A stretch of DNA of 29,912 bases, from IMG/VR virus record IMGVR_UViG_3300037130_000048, positions 1 through 29,912 of that record. One strand, written 5' to 3'. The position numbers and the translations under genes are program-made. The notes below the pieces were generated by a model. That model saw only the letters and a program-made list of their open reading frames with translations. It searched no databases and was not told the DNA's origin. Source of the stretch: a virus. Of this stretch, positions 13,941 to 22,200 are shown piece after piece. The number at the start of each line of letters is the position of its first letter. Within the stretch, counting starts at the first letter, position 1.

Positions 13941-14408
13941 ATGACGGCAAGCAAAGGCTTCACAGGCAAGGGAACAATCTTTTCCATCGGCGTCGCGGGA
14001 TCGCCTGAAACGTTCACCGCGGTCGCCCAGGTCAAGACGCCGCAGCTCAGCGGCCAAAAGGCCTCGTATGACGACATCACCAACCTCGATTCGCCGCAGT
14101 CCGGCGCAGCCATCGTTGAAGAGGCGCTGCCTGCCAAGATGTCACCGGGCGAGATTGCCCTGGCTGGCATCTTCCTGCCCGGCGATGCCGGTCAGACGGC
14201 GCTGGGCTCGGCCTTTGCCTCCCAGGCCCTCACCGACTTCAAGCTGCAGCTCCCCAAGGCTCCCGGACAAACCACCTCCGGCAATCTCTACGCCTTCTCG
14301 GGCTATGTCCAGGACTATCCGGCGCCGGAAGTCTCCTTCGACAAGACGGTTACTTTCAAGTGCACCATCAAGCTCAACACGCTCCTCACCGTCACCCCGG
14401 GCTCTTAA
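13941..14408 (+). CDS. Major tail tube protein
   Basis: A 155-residue beta-rich protein in the position of the tail tube. It opens K-G-F-T-G-K-G-T-I-F-S-I-G and has the family-like segments A-Q-V-K-T-P-Q-L-S-G-Q-K, Y-D-D-I-T-N-L-D-S-P and V-T-F-K-C-T-I-K-L-N, the last resembling the final strands of tail-tube folds. Hundreds of copies make the tube around the tape measure, which agrees with the strong exposed ribosome site. It is followed by a 133-base gap with two strong hairpins and then the tail chaperones, as expected. Confidence 0.9.
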   Translation: MTASKGFTGKGTIFSIGVAGSPETFTAVAQVKTPQLSGQKASYDDITNLDSPQSGAAIVEEALPAKMSPGEIALAGIFLPGDAGQTALGSAFASQALTDFKLQLPKAPGQTTSGNLYAFSGYVQDYPAPEVSFDKTVTFKCTIKLNTLLTVTPGS

Positions 14409-14411
14409 GGC

Positions 14412-14433
14412 TTCCGGAGCGCGCCGTCCGGAA
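14412..14433 (+). other. Hairpin after the tail-tube gene
   Basis: TTCCGGA (14412-14418) and TCCGGAA (14427-14433) form a perfect seven-pair stem with an eight-base loop, three bases after the tail-tube stop codon. No U run follows. Confidence 0.65.
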
Positions 14434-14470
14434 TGAAAGCAGGTCGCGGAATACCGCCAGAGCAGCCGCA

Positions 14471-14516
14471 GGGCCTTCCGGGTCTAAGATACTGAGGTCT
14501 GGAAGGCCCGATCTTT
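14471..14516 (+). terminator. Hairpin, possible weak terminator before tail chaperones
   Basis: GGGCCTTCC (14471-14479) pairs perfectly with GGAAGGCCC (14501-14509) around a 21-base loop, followed by GATCTTT. The U run is weak, so partial termination or mRNA 3'-end protection of the abundant tail-tube message is more likely than a full stop. Confidence 0.55.
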
Positions 14517-14541
14517 AAACCCTCACCCTTGAAAGGACTCT

Positions 14542-14892
14542 ATGTCTCGCACATCTTCTATTCAGTCGCCCGTCAAATTGACCATCGGCGACAAAGAACA
14601 TACCCTGCTCTTTGATTTTCAAGCGATCAAGGAGGCGGAAGACATTTCGGGCGTTTCTATCCTCGCTGGTCTCAGTCGCAGGGACGTCAATGCGCCGCGT
14701 ATCTCGTTGATCCAGGCGATGCTCTATGCCGGACTCATGTATCAGGATCCCAAACTCACATTCGAAAAGGCATCGCAGCTCGTCACGCTCCACAACTGGC
14801 AGGAAATCTGGAACAAGATCCTCCTTGCCTGGGTGGCCTGCATGGAGCCGGCGAAGCCTGAGGACGGAAAGGCAAACCCTCCGATAGCCTAA
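14542..14892 (+). CDS. Tail assembly chaperone, short form (gpG-like)
   Basis: A 116-residue protein immediately before an overlapping frame, in the position of the lambda gpG equivalent. These chaperones bind the tape measure and help tube subunits assemble but are absent from finished tails. Its first part has beta strands (V-K-L-T-I-G-D-K-E-H-T-L-L-F-D) and then helices (I-Q-A-M-L-Y-A-G-L-M-Y). The ATG at 14542 has AAAGGA upstream. Near the end, at 14865-14871, ribosomes probably slip back one base to enter the frame that ends at 15236. The moron cassette that follows separates it from the tape measure. Confidence 0.85.
   Translation: MSRTSSIQSPVKLTIGDKEHTLLFDFQAIKEAEDISGVSILAGLSRRDVNAPRISLIQAMLYAGLMYQDPKLTFEKASQLVTLHNWQEIWNKILLAWVACMEPAKPEDGKANPPIA
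14865..14871 (+). other. Probable -1 ribosomal frameshift site
   Basis: The heptamer C-GGA-AAG (in gpG frame) differs by one base from the lambda slippery site G-GGA-AAG. It lies inside the only window in which slipping can work: the downstream frame has a stop at 14859-14861 and the upstream frame stops at 14890-14892. GGC-AAAC, a few bases later, is a weaker alternative. Confidence 0.65.
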
Positions 14893-15236
14893 AGCTTTCT
14901 GCCCAGGAGCTTTGGGACTATCTTTGGAGCTTTGCTTGCTTCGATTTGGGGATTGCCGACGCCGAGTTCTGGCGCATCACGCCGCGCCAGCTTGGGCTGT
15001 TAGCCAAGCGTTTTGAGGGCCGTCAGAAGCGCGAGGATTTGCTCGTCGGGCTTCTGGCTTCGGTCACCGCAAACTATTCGTTTTGCGCACCGAAAGAGCC
15101 TCTTTGCCCGGCCGATTTCATGCCGAAACAGAAATCGGAGATGGACGAAGAAGGCTTCGAGCCTGAAACAGATGAGGATCTGGCGCTCGTTACAAGTGCA
15201 CTATTGTCAACCATTTCAGTCGTGGCAGGTCATTGA
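14868..15236 (+). CDS. Tail assembly chaperone, frameshift extension (gpT-like)
   Basis: This frame has no start codon or ribosome site of its own near its beginning but reads as good protein from the overlap onward (K-L-S-A-Q-E-L-W-D-Y-L-W, then F-W-R-I-T-P-R-Q-L-G-L-L-A-K-R-F-E-G-R-Q-K-R). The I-T-P-R-Q-L region and following helix are typical of gpT-type extensions. A -1 shift at about 14868 would give a fusion of about 231 residues: 109 from the first frame and 122 from this one. The extension recruits tail-tube subunits while the gpG part holds the tape measure. A TTG at 14946 could start a shorter product but lacks a ribosome site. Confidence 0.82.
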   Translation, partial: KGKPSDSLKLSAQELWDYLWSFACFDLGIADAEFWRITPRQLGLLAKRFEGRQKREDLLVGLLASVTANYSFCAPKEPLCPADFMPKQKSEMDEEGFEPETDEDLALVTSALLSTISVVAGH

Positions 15237-15262
15237 AGCACTTTAGGGCGGTGGCGTATACT
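15233..15262 (+). promoter_or_regulatory. Sigma-70-like promoter of the inserted cassette, probably giving leaderless mRNA
   Basis: TTGAAG (15233-15238) and TATACT (15257-15262) are 18 bases apart. Transcription would begin near 15269, next to the ATG at 15270, leaving no room for a ribosome site. The arms GGGCGG (15246-15251) and CCGCCC (15264-15269) flank the -10 box and could be an operator. Confidence 0.6.
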
Positions 15263-15269
15263 GCCGCCC
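15246..15269 (+). other. Hairpin or operator over the -10 box, abutting the start codon
   Basis: In RNA, GGGCGGUGG (15246-15254) pairs with CUGCCGCCC (15261-15269) over nine positions including two G-U pairs, with a six-base loop. In transcripts reading in from the tail operon it would lie directly against the ATG at 15270. Confidence 0.55.
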
Positions 15270-16148
15270 ATGGAAACCGGTCCAGATTTTGTTGTTATTG
15301 ACGTCGAAACTGCCAATGCTGATCTAGCGAGCATCTGTCAGGTTGGCCTCGCATCTTTCCGCGGCGGCGAACTGGTAGACGTATGGTCATCACTGATCAA
15401 CCCTGAGGATGAGTTCAGTCCTGTCAATGTCGCCATCCATGGGATCGGCGAAGAAAGTGTAAAAGGCGCTCCATCTTGGTCAGATGTGCTTCCGGATATT
15501 ATTTCTAGGCTGGAAGGGCAAATTGCTGTTTGCCATACGCCATTTGACCGCATAGCGGTAATGCGCGCCTGTGCGCGTTACGATCAGGCTATATGGCAAT
15601 GTAGATGGCTCGATTCGGCGCGAGTAGTAAGAAGGGCATGGCCAGCCTTCTCAAGATCAGGTTATGGGCTGCTCAGCATGGCCGCGCATTTTGCCATAGA
15701 ATTTCGGGCACATGATGCGCTTGAGGATGCACGGTGTGCTGGATTGCTTCTGCTCAGGGCAATGGCCGAAACTGGCCTCAATCCCGAAGAGTGGCTCGTT
15801 CGCATAGAACAGCCAATTGATTTAACCGTTCCACGGAACCTCAAAATCAGACGGTTTGGTAATCCAGATGGTGAGCTTTTCGGAGAGGTTCTTGTATTTA
15901 CCGGGTCTCTATCGACACCTCGTAGTGAGGCGGCAGATGCCGCGGCCGCGGCTGGATGCCGCGTGGATACCGGAGTCTCAAAACATACAACGATGCTCGT
16001 AGTTGGAGACCTTGATTTGCGAAGATTGAACGAAAGCGAAAAGAGCTTGAAGCAGATGAAAGCCGAGCTCTTGATAAGCAAAGGACAACCAATTCGCATT
16101 CTTGGCGAGAAAGATTTTCTGCGGGTTATATCGCTTTCGACTGAATAG
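15270..16148 (+). CDS. DnaQ-like 3'-5' exonuclease fused to a BRCT domain (moron)
   Basis: A 292-residue two-domain protein unrelated to tail assembly. Residues 6-170 form a DEDD exonuclease: Exo I with Asp11 and Glu13 (V-I-D-V-E-T-A), Exo II with Asp93 (H-T-P-F-D-R-I-A) and Exo III with His148 and Asp153 (H-D-A-L-E-D-A-R), so all acidic metal ligands and the general-base histidine are present (DEDDh type). Residues about 201-287 are a BRCT domain (G-E-V-L-V-F-T-G-S-L, then A-A-A-A-G-C-R-V, then T-T-M-L-V-V-G-D), usually a phosphopeptide- or DNA-end-binding module. Its own promoter and lower G+C (one row near 16021 is 45%, against 70% near 14161) mark it as inserted cargo. A DNA-repair or defence role is possible. 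Confidence 0.9.
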   Translation: METGPDFVVIDVETANADLASICQVGLASFRGGELVDVWSSLINPEDEFSPVNVAIHGIGEESVKGAPSWSDVLPDIISRLEGQIAVCHTPFDRIAVMRACARYDQAIWQCRWLDSARVVRRAWPAFSRSGYGLLSMAAHFAIEFRAHDALEDARCAGLLLLRAMAETGLNPEEWLVRIEQPIDLTVPRNLKIRRFGNPDGELFGEVLVFTGSLSTPRSEAADAAAAAGCRVDTGVSKHTTMLVVGDLDLRRLNESEKSLKQMKAELLISKGQPIRILGEKDFLRVISLSTE

Positions 16149-16160
16149 GATCGCGATTAG

Positions 16161-16169
16161 TGCTATACT
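16161..16169 (+). promoter_or_regulatory. Extended -10 promoter before the 54-residue membrane gene
   Basis: TGCTATACT has the TGn extension followed by TATACT, one base from TATAAT. No good -35 is seen, which extended -10 promoters do not need. The start would be near 16176, just upstream of the GGAGGG ribosome site at 16179-16184. Confidence 0.5.
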
Positions 16170-16187
16170 CCTTCCCGTGGAGGGTGT

Positions 16188-16352
16188 ATGGAAGCGATTT
16201 TGCCCCAAACTTCAGAGAGCACAGCGGAAGTTCAATCGGCTGCGAAAGATACCCCGGTTCTAGGATTCTGGAAGATTGCTTTTGCGGTCATGGTTGGAAA
16301 CATCTTGACGGCGATTATCCTTGGAGTCGTCTACGCTATGGCGCACAGCTAG
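16188..16352 (+). CDS. 54-residue single-pass membrane peptide (moron)
   Basis: A short gene, from ATG at 16188 to TAG at 16350-16352. The first 25 residues are polar (M-E-A-I-L-P-Q-T-S-E onward) and residues 26-50 are a clear membrane segment (F-W-K-I-A-F-A-V-M-V-G-N-I-L, then I-I-L-G-V-V-Y-A). GGAGGG at 16179-16184 is an excellent ribosome site, and CTCC at 16167-16170 could pair with it. It has a promoter of its own and is followed by a strong terminator 26 bases on, completing the cassette with the exonuclease gene. Phage membrane peptides of this size often block later infections or act as toxins or holins; none of these is shown here. Confidence 0.72.
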   Translation: MEAILPQTSESTAEVQSAAKDTPVLGFWKIAFAVMVGNILTAIILGVVYAMAHS

Positions 16353-16378
16353 CCGCGCTATCAATTCGCAAATCATAG

Positions 16379-16404
16379 AAGCCGCCTACGGGCGGCTTTT
16401 CTAT
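16379..16404 (+). terminator. Intrinsic terminator closing the inserted cassette
   Basis: AAGCCGCC (16379-16386) pairs with GGCGGCTT (16391-16398) around a TACG loop, followed by TTCTATT. Eight perfect pairs and a U-rich end. It also stands between the tail chaperones and the tape measure, so late transcription must pass it. Confidence 0.88.
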
Positions 16405-16435
16405 TGCCCGCAGGAAATTGAAAGGAAGCTTGCAA

Positions 16436-18781
16436 ATGGCCGTCAGCGCAAAAGTTGCATCTGCATATATCGACCTTGTAGCTCGCACGGAAGCTTTTCA
16501 AAAGGCCATGGACGACGCTGTGGGCGTCACGCGCAAATGCAACGCGCAGATGCGAGCGGAGATGCAGGAATCCAAAGCGTCCATCGTTATGCTCGGCGAA
16601 GCAATCGGGATCCACATTCCATGGCATCTTCAGACCGTTATCAACAAGCTTCCAGGTGTTTCCGCAGCCATGAACGCCGCGTTCGCTGCCGGCCCGATCT
16701 TGCTTGCAATCAAGATCGTGTTCGAAGCTGGCGAGAAAGTTATGGAGTTCGCCAAGAAGAACGAGGAGGCGGCCCGCAAGAACATTGAGGCCTGGCATGG
16801 TGTTGAACAGCCGTTGCTGGCCACGAACGATCAGATCCGCATCGCGAATGACAAGCTCGAAAACGCCATCGCGAAGATGGAGCACAAGCCCGAAAACGGC
16901 ATCAAGCTGGCTATCGATGAAGCGATTGCCTCAGCCGATACGCTTGGATCAAAGCTTTATGCCGACAACCTGAAAATCAGCCAGTTGCTTGAATCGCAGC
17001 AGCAGAACATGTGGAATCCGCTCAATTGGGGAAACGCGAGCGAGAAGGATATCACCGGGCGTTCTAGGTCCTATGGAGAAGATCAGGACAAGATTGATTT
17101 GGAAGGCCGGGCCGCGCTGGCAGTCCTGCGTAAACAGAACGCTACTGAAGCTCAAATAGCTGCGACTGTCCGGGATATTGAAGAGAAGAAGAGAAAGCGT
17201 GCCGAGGAAGAGCAGAAGTGGGCCGCTGATGAACTCGATAAGGCTAATAAGGTTCAGGCAAGTGCCGGCGGCTCGAACCTGATAGGGCGATTGGATCAAA
17301 CCAAGCGCATTCCCGCTCTTATGCATTATGCCAATGCGGTCGGATCGCAGGCGGATTTTATCGGTAACACTGAGGATCATGAGGATCTATCGGCCCGGTC
17401 TGCAAAGCTCAACGCGGCCAAGGAAGCGGCTAGTGAGGCTAAAAGCGCCGCTGCCAAACAGATGGAAGAATGGCGTCAGCATCTCACAGCCATGCAGGAT
17501 ATTCATGTCATGTCGCTCGACCAGGATGCGGATTACTGGAAAAAGTTGGCCGACAACCCAAGGAATAGCGCTCCTGCACGCGCCTCAGCTTTGGCTGAAG
17601 CTAACAAGATGCAGGCTGAAGCGGTAAAGCAAGCCCAAAAGCTGATGTTTGAAGGGTGGATAAGTGACGACGCGGATCTGAAGCGGCAGAAGACCGAAAG
17701 TGAGCGTATCACGGAGGCCATCACGGCAGCGTGGGATAAACCGCAAAAAGAAGATGCAGACTTTATAAAAAGATTGAAGAAGGGCGCGCGAGAGGTCTTC
17801 GAGCAAACTGCTGCCGAGATCGAGGCTACTGAGAAGATTGCCGAGGCGGCGATCCGCTTGCAAGAGGCGCATGGGCAGATTTCCAAAAGCGCTGGCGCAA
17901 TTGCTCTGATGCAACTGCACGATAAGTCGAACGATCAATTCCAGTCCGCCCTCGGCGAAGCACAGAACAACGGCGCCGGCGTCGGCCTCAAGGAGATTGA
18001 TCGGCATAAGCAGGAGTACGGCATCCAGGCTATCGTAGATGCGCAGGCTGTTCTTGATACCACCTGGAAAGGCATGATCGATGGCGTCTACGAGGAAGTA
18101 GCGAAGAAAGCTGACGAAACGCAGAGCCATATCAAGGAAGCCGCTCTGCGGACTATCGATTCGATGAACTCCGAGCTGGCCAAGGGTATGACCGGCCATA
18201 AGATGAACTTCAGCCAGATTTTCGATAATGCTTCGCAATCGCTGGCAAAAACAGGGCTGGAAAAGGCTGAGGGTTCTGGTCTGCAAATGCTCGCGTCAAC
18301 CGACTTTGGCAAAAAGCTCGGCCTGGGCGACATCGGCGTTGGCAAGATGGGCTCGAAGACGAATCCAATGTGGGTCAAGATGGTCGAGGGCGCGGGAGCC
18401 GGAGTTGGCAGCGCTGCCGGCAGCATCTTCGCGAGCCTTTTCAGTAAAGACAGTTCGTCGGCTGCGGGTGGCAAAGCTGTCGGCGGCGTGCTGGGCGGCC
18501 TCGGTAGCTTACTGACTCACTTCGCCACCGGCGGCGACGTGATGGCTGGCGTACCCTTCCGGGGCGGCGAGCTGGGCGAAGAAGCGTTCGTGGCGAGCGT
18601 CCCAGGTCGGGTCATTCCTCACAACCAACTCGGCGGCAACACCTGGCACATCGACGCCCGCGGCGCCGACCCGGCGCTGACTCAGGCGAACTTTATCCGT
18701 GGTCTGCAAATGGCACGCGCCGGCGGCGCTGCCGACGCTATGCACGGCATAAGCGAGCGCCAACGCCGCACCGCTCAGTAA
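16436..18781 (+). CDS. Tail tape measure protein
   Basis: A 781-residue protein that sets tail length and is carried inside the tube. The ATG at 16436, eight bases after GGAAG, is chosen; an in-frame TTG at 16418 is upstream of the ribosome site. Most of residues 1-560 are charged helix and coiled coil with many Ala, Glu, Lys and Gln. Hydrophobic patches lie near residues 65-100, and a small glycine- and serine-rich section (about 640-690) precedes the C-terminal motif F-A-T-G-G-D-V-M-A-G-V-P-F-R-G-G-E-L-G-E-E-A-F, which is typical of tape measures. At 0.15 nm per residue it predicts a tail of about 115 nm. No lytic domain was recognised inside it. Confidence 0.94.
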   Translation: MAVSAKVASAYIDLVARTEAFQKAMDDAVGVTRKCNAQMRAEMQESKASIVMLGEAIGIHIPWHLQTVINKLPGVSAAMNAAFAAGPILLAIKIVFEAGEKVMEFAKKNEEAARKNIEAWHGVEQPLLATNDQIRIANDKLENAIAKMEHKPENGIKLAIDEAIASADTLGSKLYADNLKISQLLESQQQNMWNPLNWGNASEKDITGRSRSYGEDQDKIDLEGRAALAVLRKQNATEAQIAATVRDIEEKKRKRAEEEQKWAADELDKANKVQASAGGSNLIGRLDQTKRIPALMHYANAVGSQADFIGNTEDHEDLSARSAKLNAAKEAASEAKSAAAKQMEEWRQHLTAMQDIHVMSLDQDADYWKKLADNPRNSAPARASALAEANKMQAEAVKQAQKLMFEGWISDDADLKRQKTESERITEAITAAWDKPQKEDADFIKRLKKGAREVFEQTAAEIEATEKIAEAAIRLQEAHGQISKSAGAIALMQLHDKSNDQFQSALGEAQNNGAGVGLKEIDRHKQEYGIQAIVDAQAVLDTTWKGMIDGVYEEVAKKADETQSHIKEAALRTIDSMNSELAKGMTGHKMNFSQIFDNASQSLAKTGLEKAEGSGLQMLASTDFGKKLGLGDIGVGKMGSKTNPMWVKMVEGAGAGVGSAAGSIFASLFSKDSSSAAGGKAVGGVLGGLGSLLTHFATGGDVMAGVPFRGGELGEEAFVASVPGRVIPHNQLGGNTWHIDARGADPALTQANFIRGLQMARAGGAADAMHGISERQRRTAQ

Positions 18782-18807
18782 CAGGTCGTTTCATTCCGGC
18801 TTTTCAC

Positions 18808-18821
18808 CTGATCACTGATTT
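18808..18821 (+). repeat. CTGA heptamer pair in the gap after the tape measure gene
   Basis: CTGATCA and CTGATTT stand back to back, echoing the units at 9557-9584. Further on, CCCGC/GCGGG (18826-18830 and 18842-18846) and GGTCT/AGACC (18845-18849 and 18854-18858) are small inverted repeats next to the ribosome site GGAG before the ATG at 18861. Confidence 0.45.
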
Positions 18822-18860
18822 CTGGCCCGCGATCTCTGATTGCGGGTCTCTGGAGACCTC

Positions 18861-19253
18861 ATGCCTCTTATCACCATCGCCAGCGTCGATATCGCCGGAT
18901 GGCAGGGGAATGCCTCGGGCATTTCACTGCGCATCTACGCCAACCAATCTTTCACGGCGCAAAGCGGGGACATTATCCCGCGCAGCGTGCTCGCGAATCC
19001 GGCCAGCCTGGGGACGTTTTTCAAGTCCGTTGCGTGCACGGTTGCCAGCGGCGTGCTGACGATTCCGGCGGTCACGCTCGATTCCACCGTCGACAGCACC
19101 GACAATCCCGACGCGACCTATTCGGCCGTGTTTTGGGATGGCACTTCGAATCTCCCGATCCAGACCTTTGGGCATCGTGGCCAGTTCCCGGTTCCTGTAT
19201 CTCCAACACCTACCACTTGGGCGGCCTTGTTCGCCACGGAGGCAAATCAGTAA
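18861..19253 (+). CDS. Hypothetical tail-associated protein (130 aa)
   Basis: The ATG at 18861, just after GGAG, is preferred over an upstream in-frame codon at 18840 that lies before the ribosome site. The protein is beta-rich with many Ser, Thr, Ala and Asp (I-T-I-A-S-V-D-I-A-G-W-Q-G-N-A-S, then L-T-I-P-A-V-T-L-D-S-T-V-D-S-T-D), consistent with a small domain of a fibre or spike complex. No catalytic motif is visible. It overlaps the spike gene by one base (TAATG), so the two products are probably made together and may interact. Confidence 0.7.
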   Translation: MPLITIASVDIAGWQGNASGISLRIYANQSFTAQSGDIIPRSVLANPASLGTFFKSVACTVASGVLTIPAVTLDSTVDSTDNPDATYSAVFWDGTSNLPIQTFGHRGQFPVPVSPTPTTWAALFATEANQ

Positions 19254-22200
19254 TGACTCGCAAGCTTGCATCTCTTTTCGCTTTCGTTTTGTTTGCCGTC
19301 ACGGCACGCGCCCAGGTGCCCATCAGTGCGTCGCATGTGGCCGATGCGTTCCAACGGCCGTGGGCCTCGGCAAAGCTCTGCTTTGCGCCTGTGGATGCGA
19401 CTGGCGCAGCGGCTGGCTTCCGTGTCGGCAGCGTGCAGGTGATTCCCGGCGCCGTCTGCGGCCTGGTCTCGAACGGCGTGCTGCAATCGGGACTTGGGGT
19501 TGTGCCGTCGGCTGCCGGCATCTACTACCATATTTGGGTTGCGAATCGGGCGACGAATGCTGTACTGCGCGACTACGGTATGACGCCGATCACGGGCTCG
19601 AGCTGGTCGCTGGACTCCTACGACCAGAGTACTGCGGTACTGCCCGTCACGGCTGTATCCGTAGGAACCGTTACGACGCTCGCGCCTGGCATGCCGGCGA
19701 CTGTTTCTCTTTCCGGATCGAATCCGGTCCTCATGAATGTGGGTATACCGCAAGGCCAGACGGGAGCAACAGGAGCAACCGGCCCAGGCGGAACCGATCC
19801 CAACGCTGTGCACCTGACCGGCGACCAAGCCATCTATGGAACCAAGACCTTTGACCAGGTCAATGCAAGTACTCTAGCGGCTCCCGTTGTGTTGTCCAAG
19901 ACGACCCCGGAGATCGACGCGGACGCCTACATATCCACGGCAGACGGCCATAGTGGCGCTGACTATGGGTATGCGATCAACGCCGCAGTAGCTACGGTGC
20001 CGAATAACACACGGGCCACGATCAAACTCTCAGGCGGCACACATCAGGTGTGGACGCCGGTAGTCATTGGCAAATCTATATATCTGAACGCCAATGGTGC
20101 GAGCCTGGTACCTCAGTCCGGCGGAGCCAATGGCGTGTGGGGAGCCGCGCCTGTAACAGTGAACGGCTGCAGGCTGACGGGCGGCAGCACTGTGGCAACA
20201 TGCCCCTCTACCGCAGGACTTACCGCAGGCATGGCCGTCGGTGGCACGGGTGTTCCGGTCGCAGACTACATCAATTGCGTGGGCACCTGGAGCGGTAGCA
20301 CCTGCGTTGCTTCTGCGACGCAGATCACGCTGGCGCTTCCGGCGAAGCTAGATTTTACAGCCAGCGATGTGGTCGGGTCCACGACTTTGAGCGGCATCCC
20401 GTATATGACTGGGCTGACCGTGGGCCTCAGTATTGCCGGACTCAACAGTAGCCAGGGAATCCCCTCAGGTGCGACGATTACGGCTTTGCACTACGGTGGG
20501 GCGTCTCCGCTGGATACCCAAAGCATTACTATTTCGGCACCGGCCACGGCGACTCTTGGCGCTGCATATATAACGGTTACGGGTAGCTGGTCTACTAACT
20601 TGGTCGCAGAGACTTACGTCCCGGTCGTAACCTGGGAAAACACGAGCGCGTGCGTGCGGAATACCGAAGGGCAATGTCAGCACGCAGGAGAAGAACGTCT
20701 AACCATTCAAGACCCTGGATTTCGCAGTTTGACGGGCGTTTCCGGAGAGCAAATAATCGGTCTCGACGAGTTCGACTCGACCGACCTGCGCGTGTTTTAT
20801 ATTGCCGGGTCAGCCTTGATACTCGGCGGCCAGAATCCGGGCGCGGTGCCTGCCGGACATGAGACCGTGCGCGAAAGTTACTTCCGGGGAATCAAAACGT
20901 GGAGCGTCGGAGAGCATTTCACAGGGCAAGCAGCCATCGTGTTAATGACTGGAGCAAGCGGATGCCCGAACGCCTGCGATACTGCGGATGAGATCAATCA
21001 GATTGGCTTTGACGGGGCGCAAGTGTCGTATCCGGCGAGTGCTGGACTGGTCGTTGGAACTTATGACGCCAATCACTTCAACAGCGTCCTTGGTCCGCGT
21101 CAGTGGTATTTCACCGACAACTCGCAGTTTGAGGGCGGCGCGGAACCGGCGAACAATGGCAGGACAAATAACATAGCGGCCCCTGACGATATGGTGATCG
21201 TCTACGATGCTGCTAACTACAGCTTCAATCAGACCGAAATCGCGGTCGCTGGTTATGGGCGATTCCTGATGCGCTCGTACTGGGACAACGGGGCGACCGT
21301 GACAGGCGGGAGTCTGCTGTACGATGGGTCGAATGCACAAACCTACACAGTGCAAAGCGTGGGTGGATCCAGCACTCTAACTTATGTGAGTGACGCTAGC
21401 GGTGTTGGCTCTTTCGATCCGTCCGGCCTCTGGAATGGGGTTGGCGCGATCCTGACGGACACCGGCAGTTGCAGCACGGGATGCAATGTCTATCTTGCCG
21501 CATCAGGCGCTGTAAATGGCGCAGGCTCCACGGTTACTCTTGCCGCTCCGCTTTATGGATCAAGCAGCGATTCGACTGCAACTCTTATAATTGGGCAACC
21601 AGGATTCTTCGCCCTTGCAGCGCCAAATGCCGGATCAGCCTTGTTTTGGCAGAATTATTACGTTGACCCATCGGCGCAAGGGATGGGACTGTATGGACTG
21701 ACATACGCAGGTGGGTTATGGATTGGTATTTACAGTCGCAGTAACTATGACGGGCATACGTCATTTAATGGGGTAAGCGTTGAAATCTCTGAGCTGAATG
21801 CGATTGGAACAGTGATTCTGCCATCGACGTATAGCGTGGGTGCCAGCATAATAACTCAGCCCACCAGCTCGGGCCAGCTTGCGCTCACATCACAAATTCC
21901 CTCATCGTCAAGCGCGACTGTTAACGGCCAAGTGTGCGCTTTAGGATCAAGCTGCACAGTGACGGCCGTCCCGTCTGGCGCAGTGAGCACGGCACTCGGT
22001 GGCCTGGGCGCAAATAACAGCTCTGCCACAGGCGTTCCTGTCTTCTCAAACGGCGCTTCCTCTGTGGCCCCGCAGGTTGGTATCTCGGGGGGATCACCTG
22101 TCAAAGCGACCAACGCGTACGGGTGTCTGGACGGGTACGATCACCTTCCATGCGTCGTGTATAACAGCCCGGTGATTACCGAAAGCTCGACAACCAGCAC

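Noticed and set aside
16160-16378. 72-codon frame over the 54-residue membrane gene
   Set aside because: It lacks a ribosome site and begins at the promoter -10 box; the frame from 16188 has both a ribosome site and a clear membrane protein.
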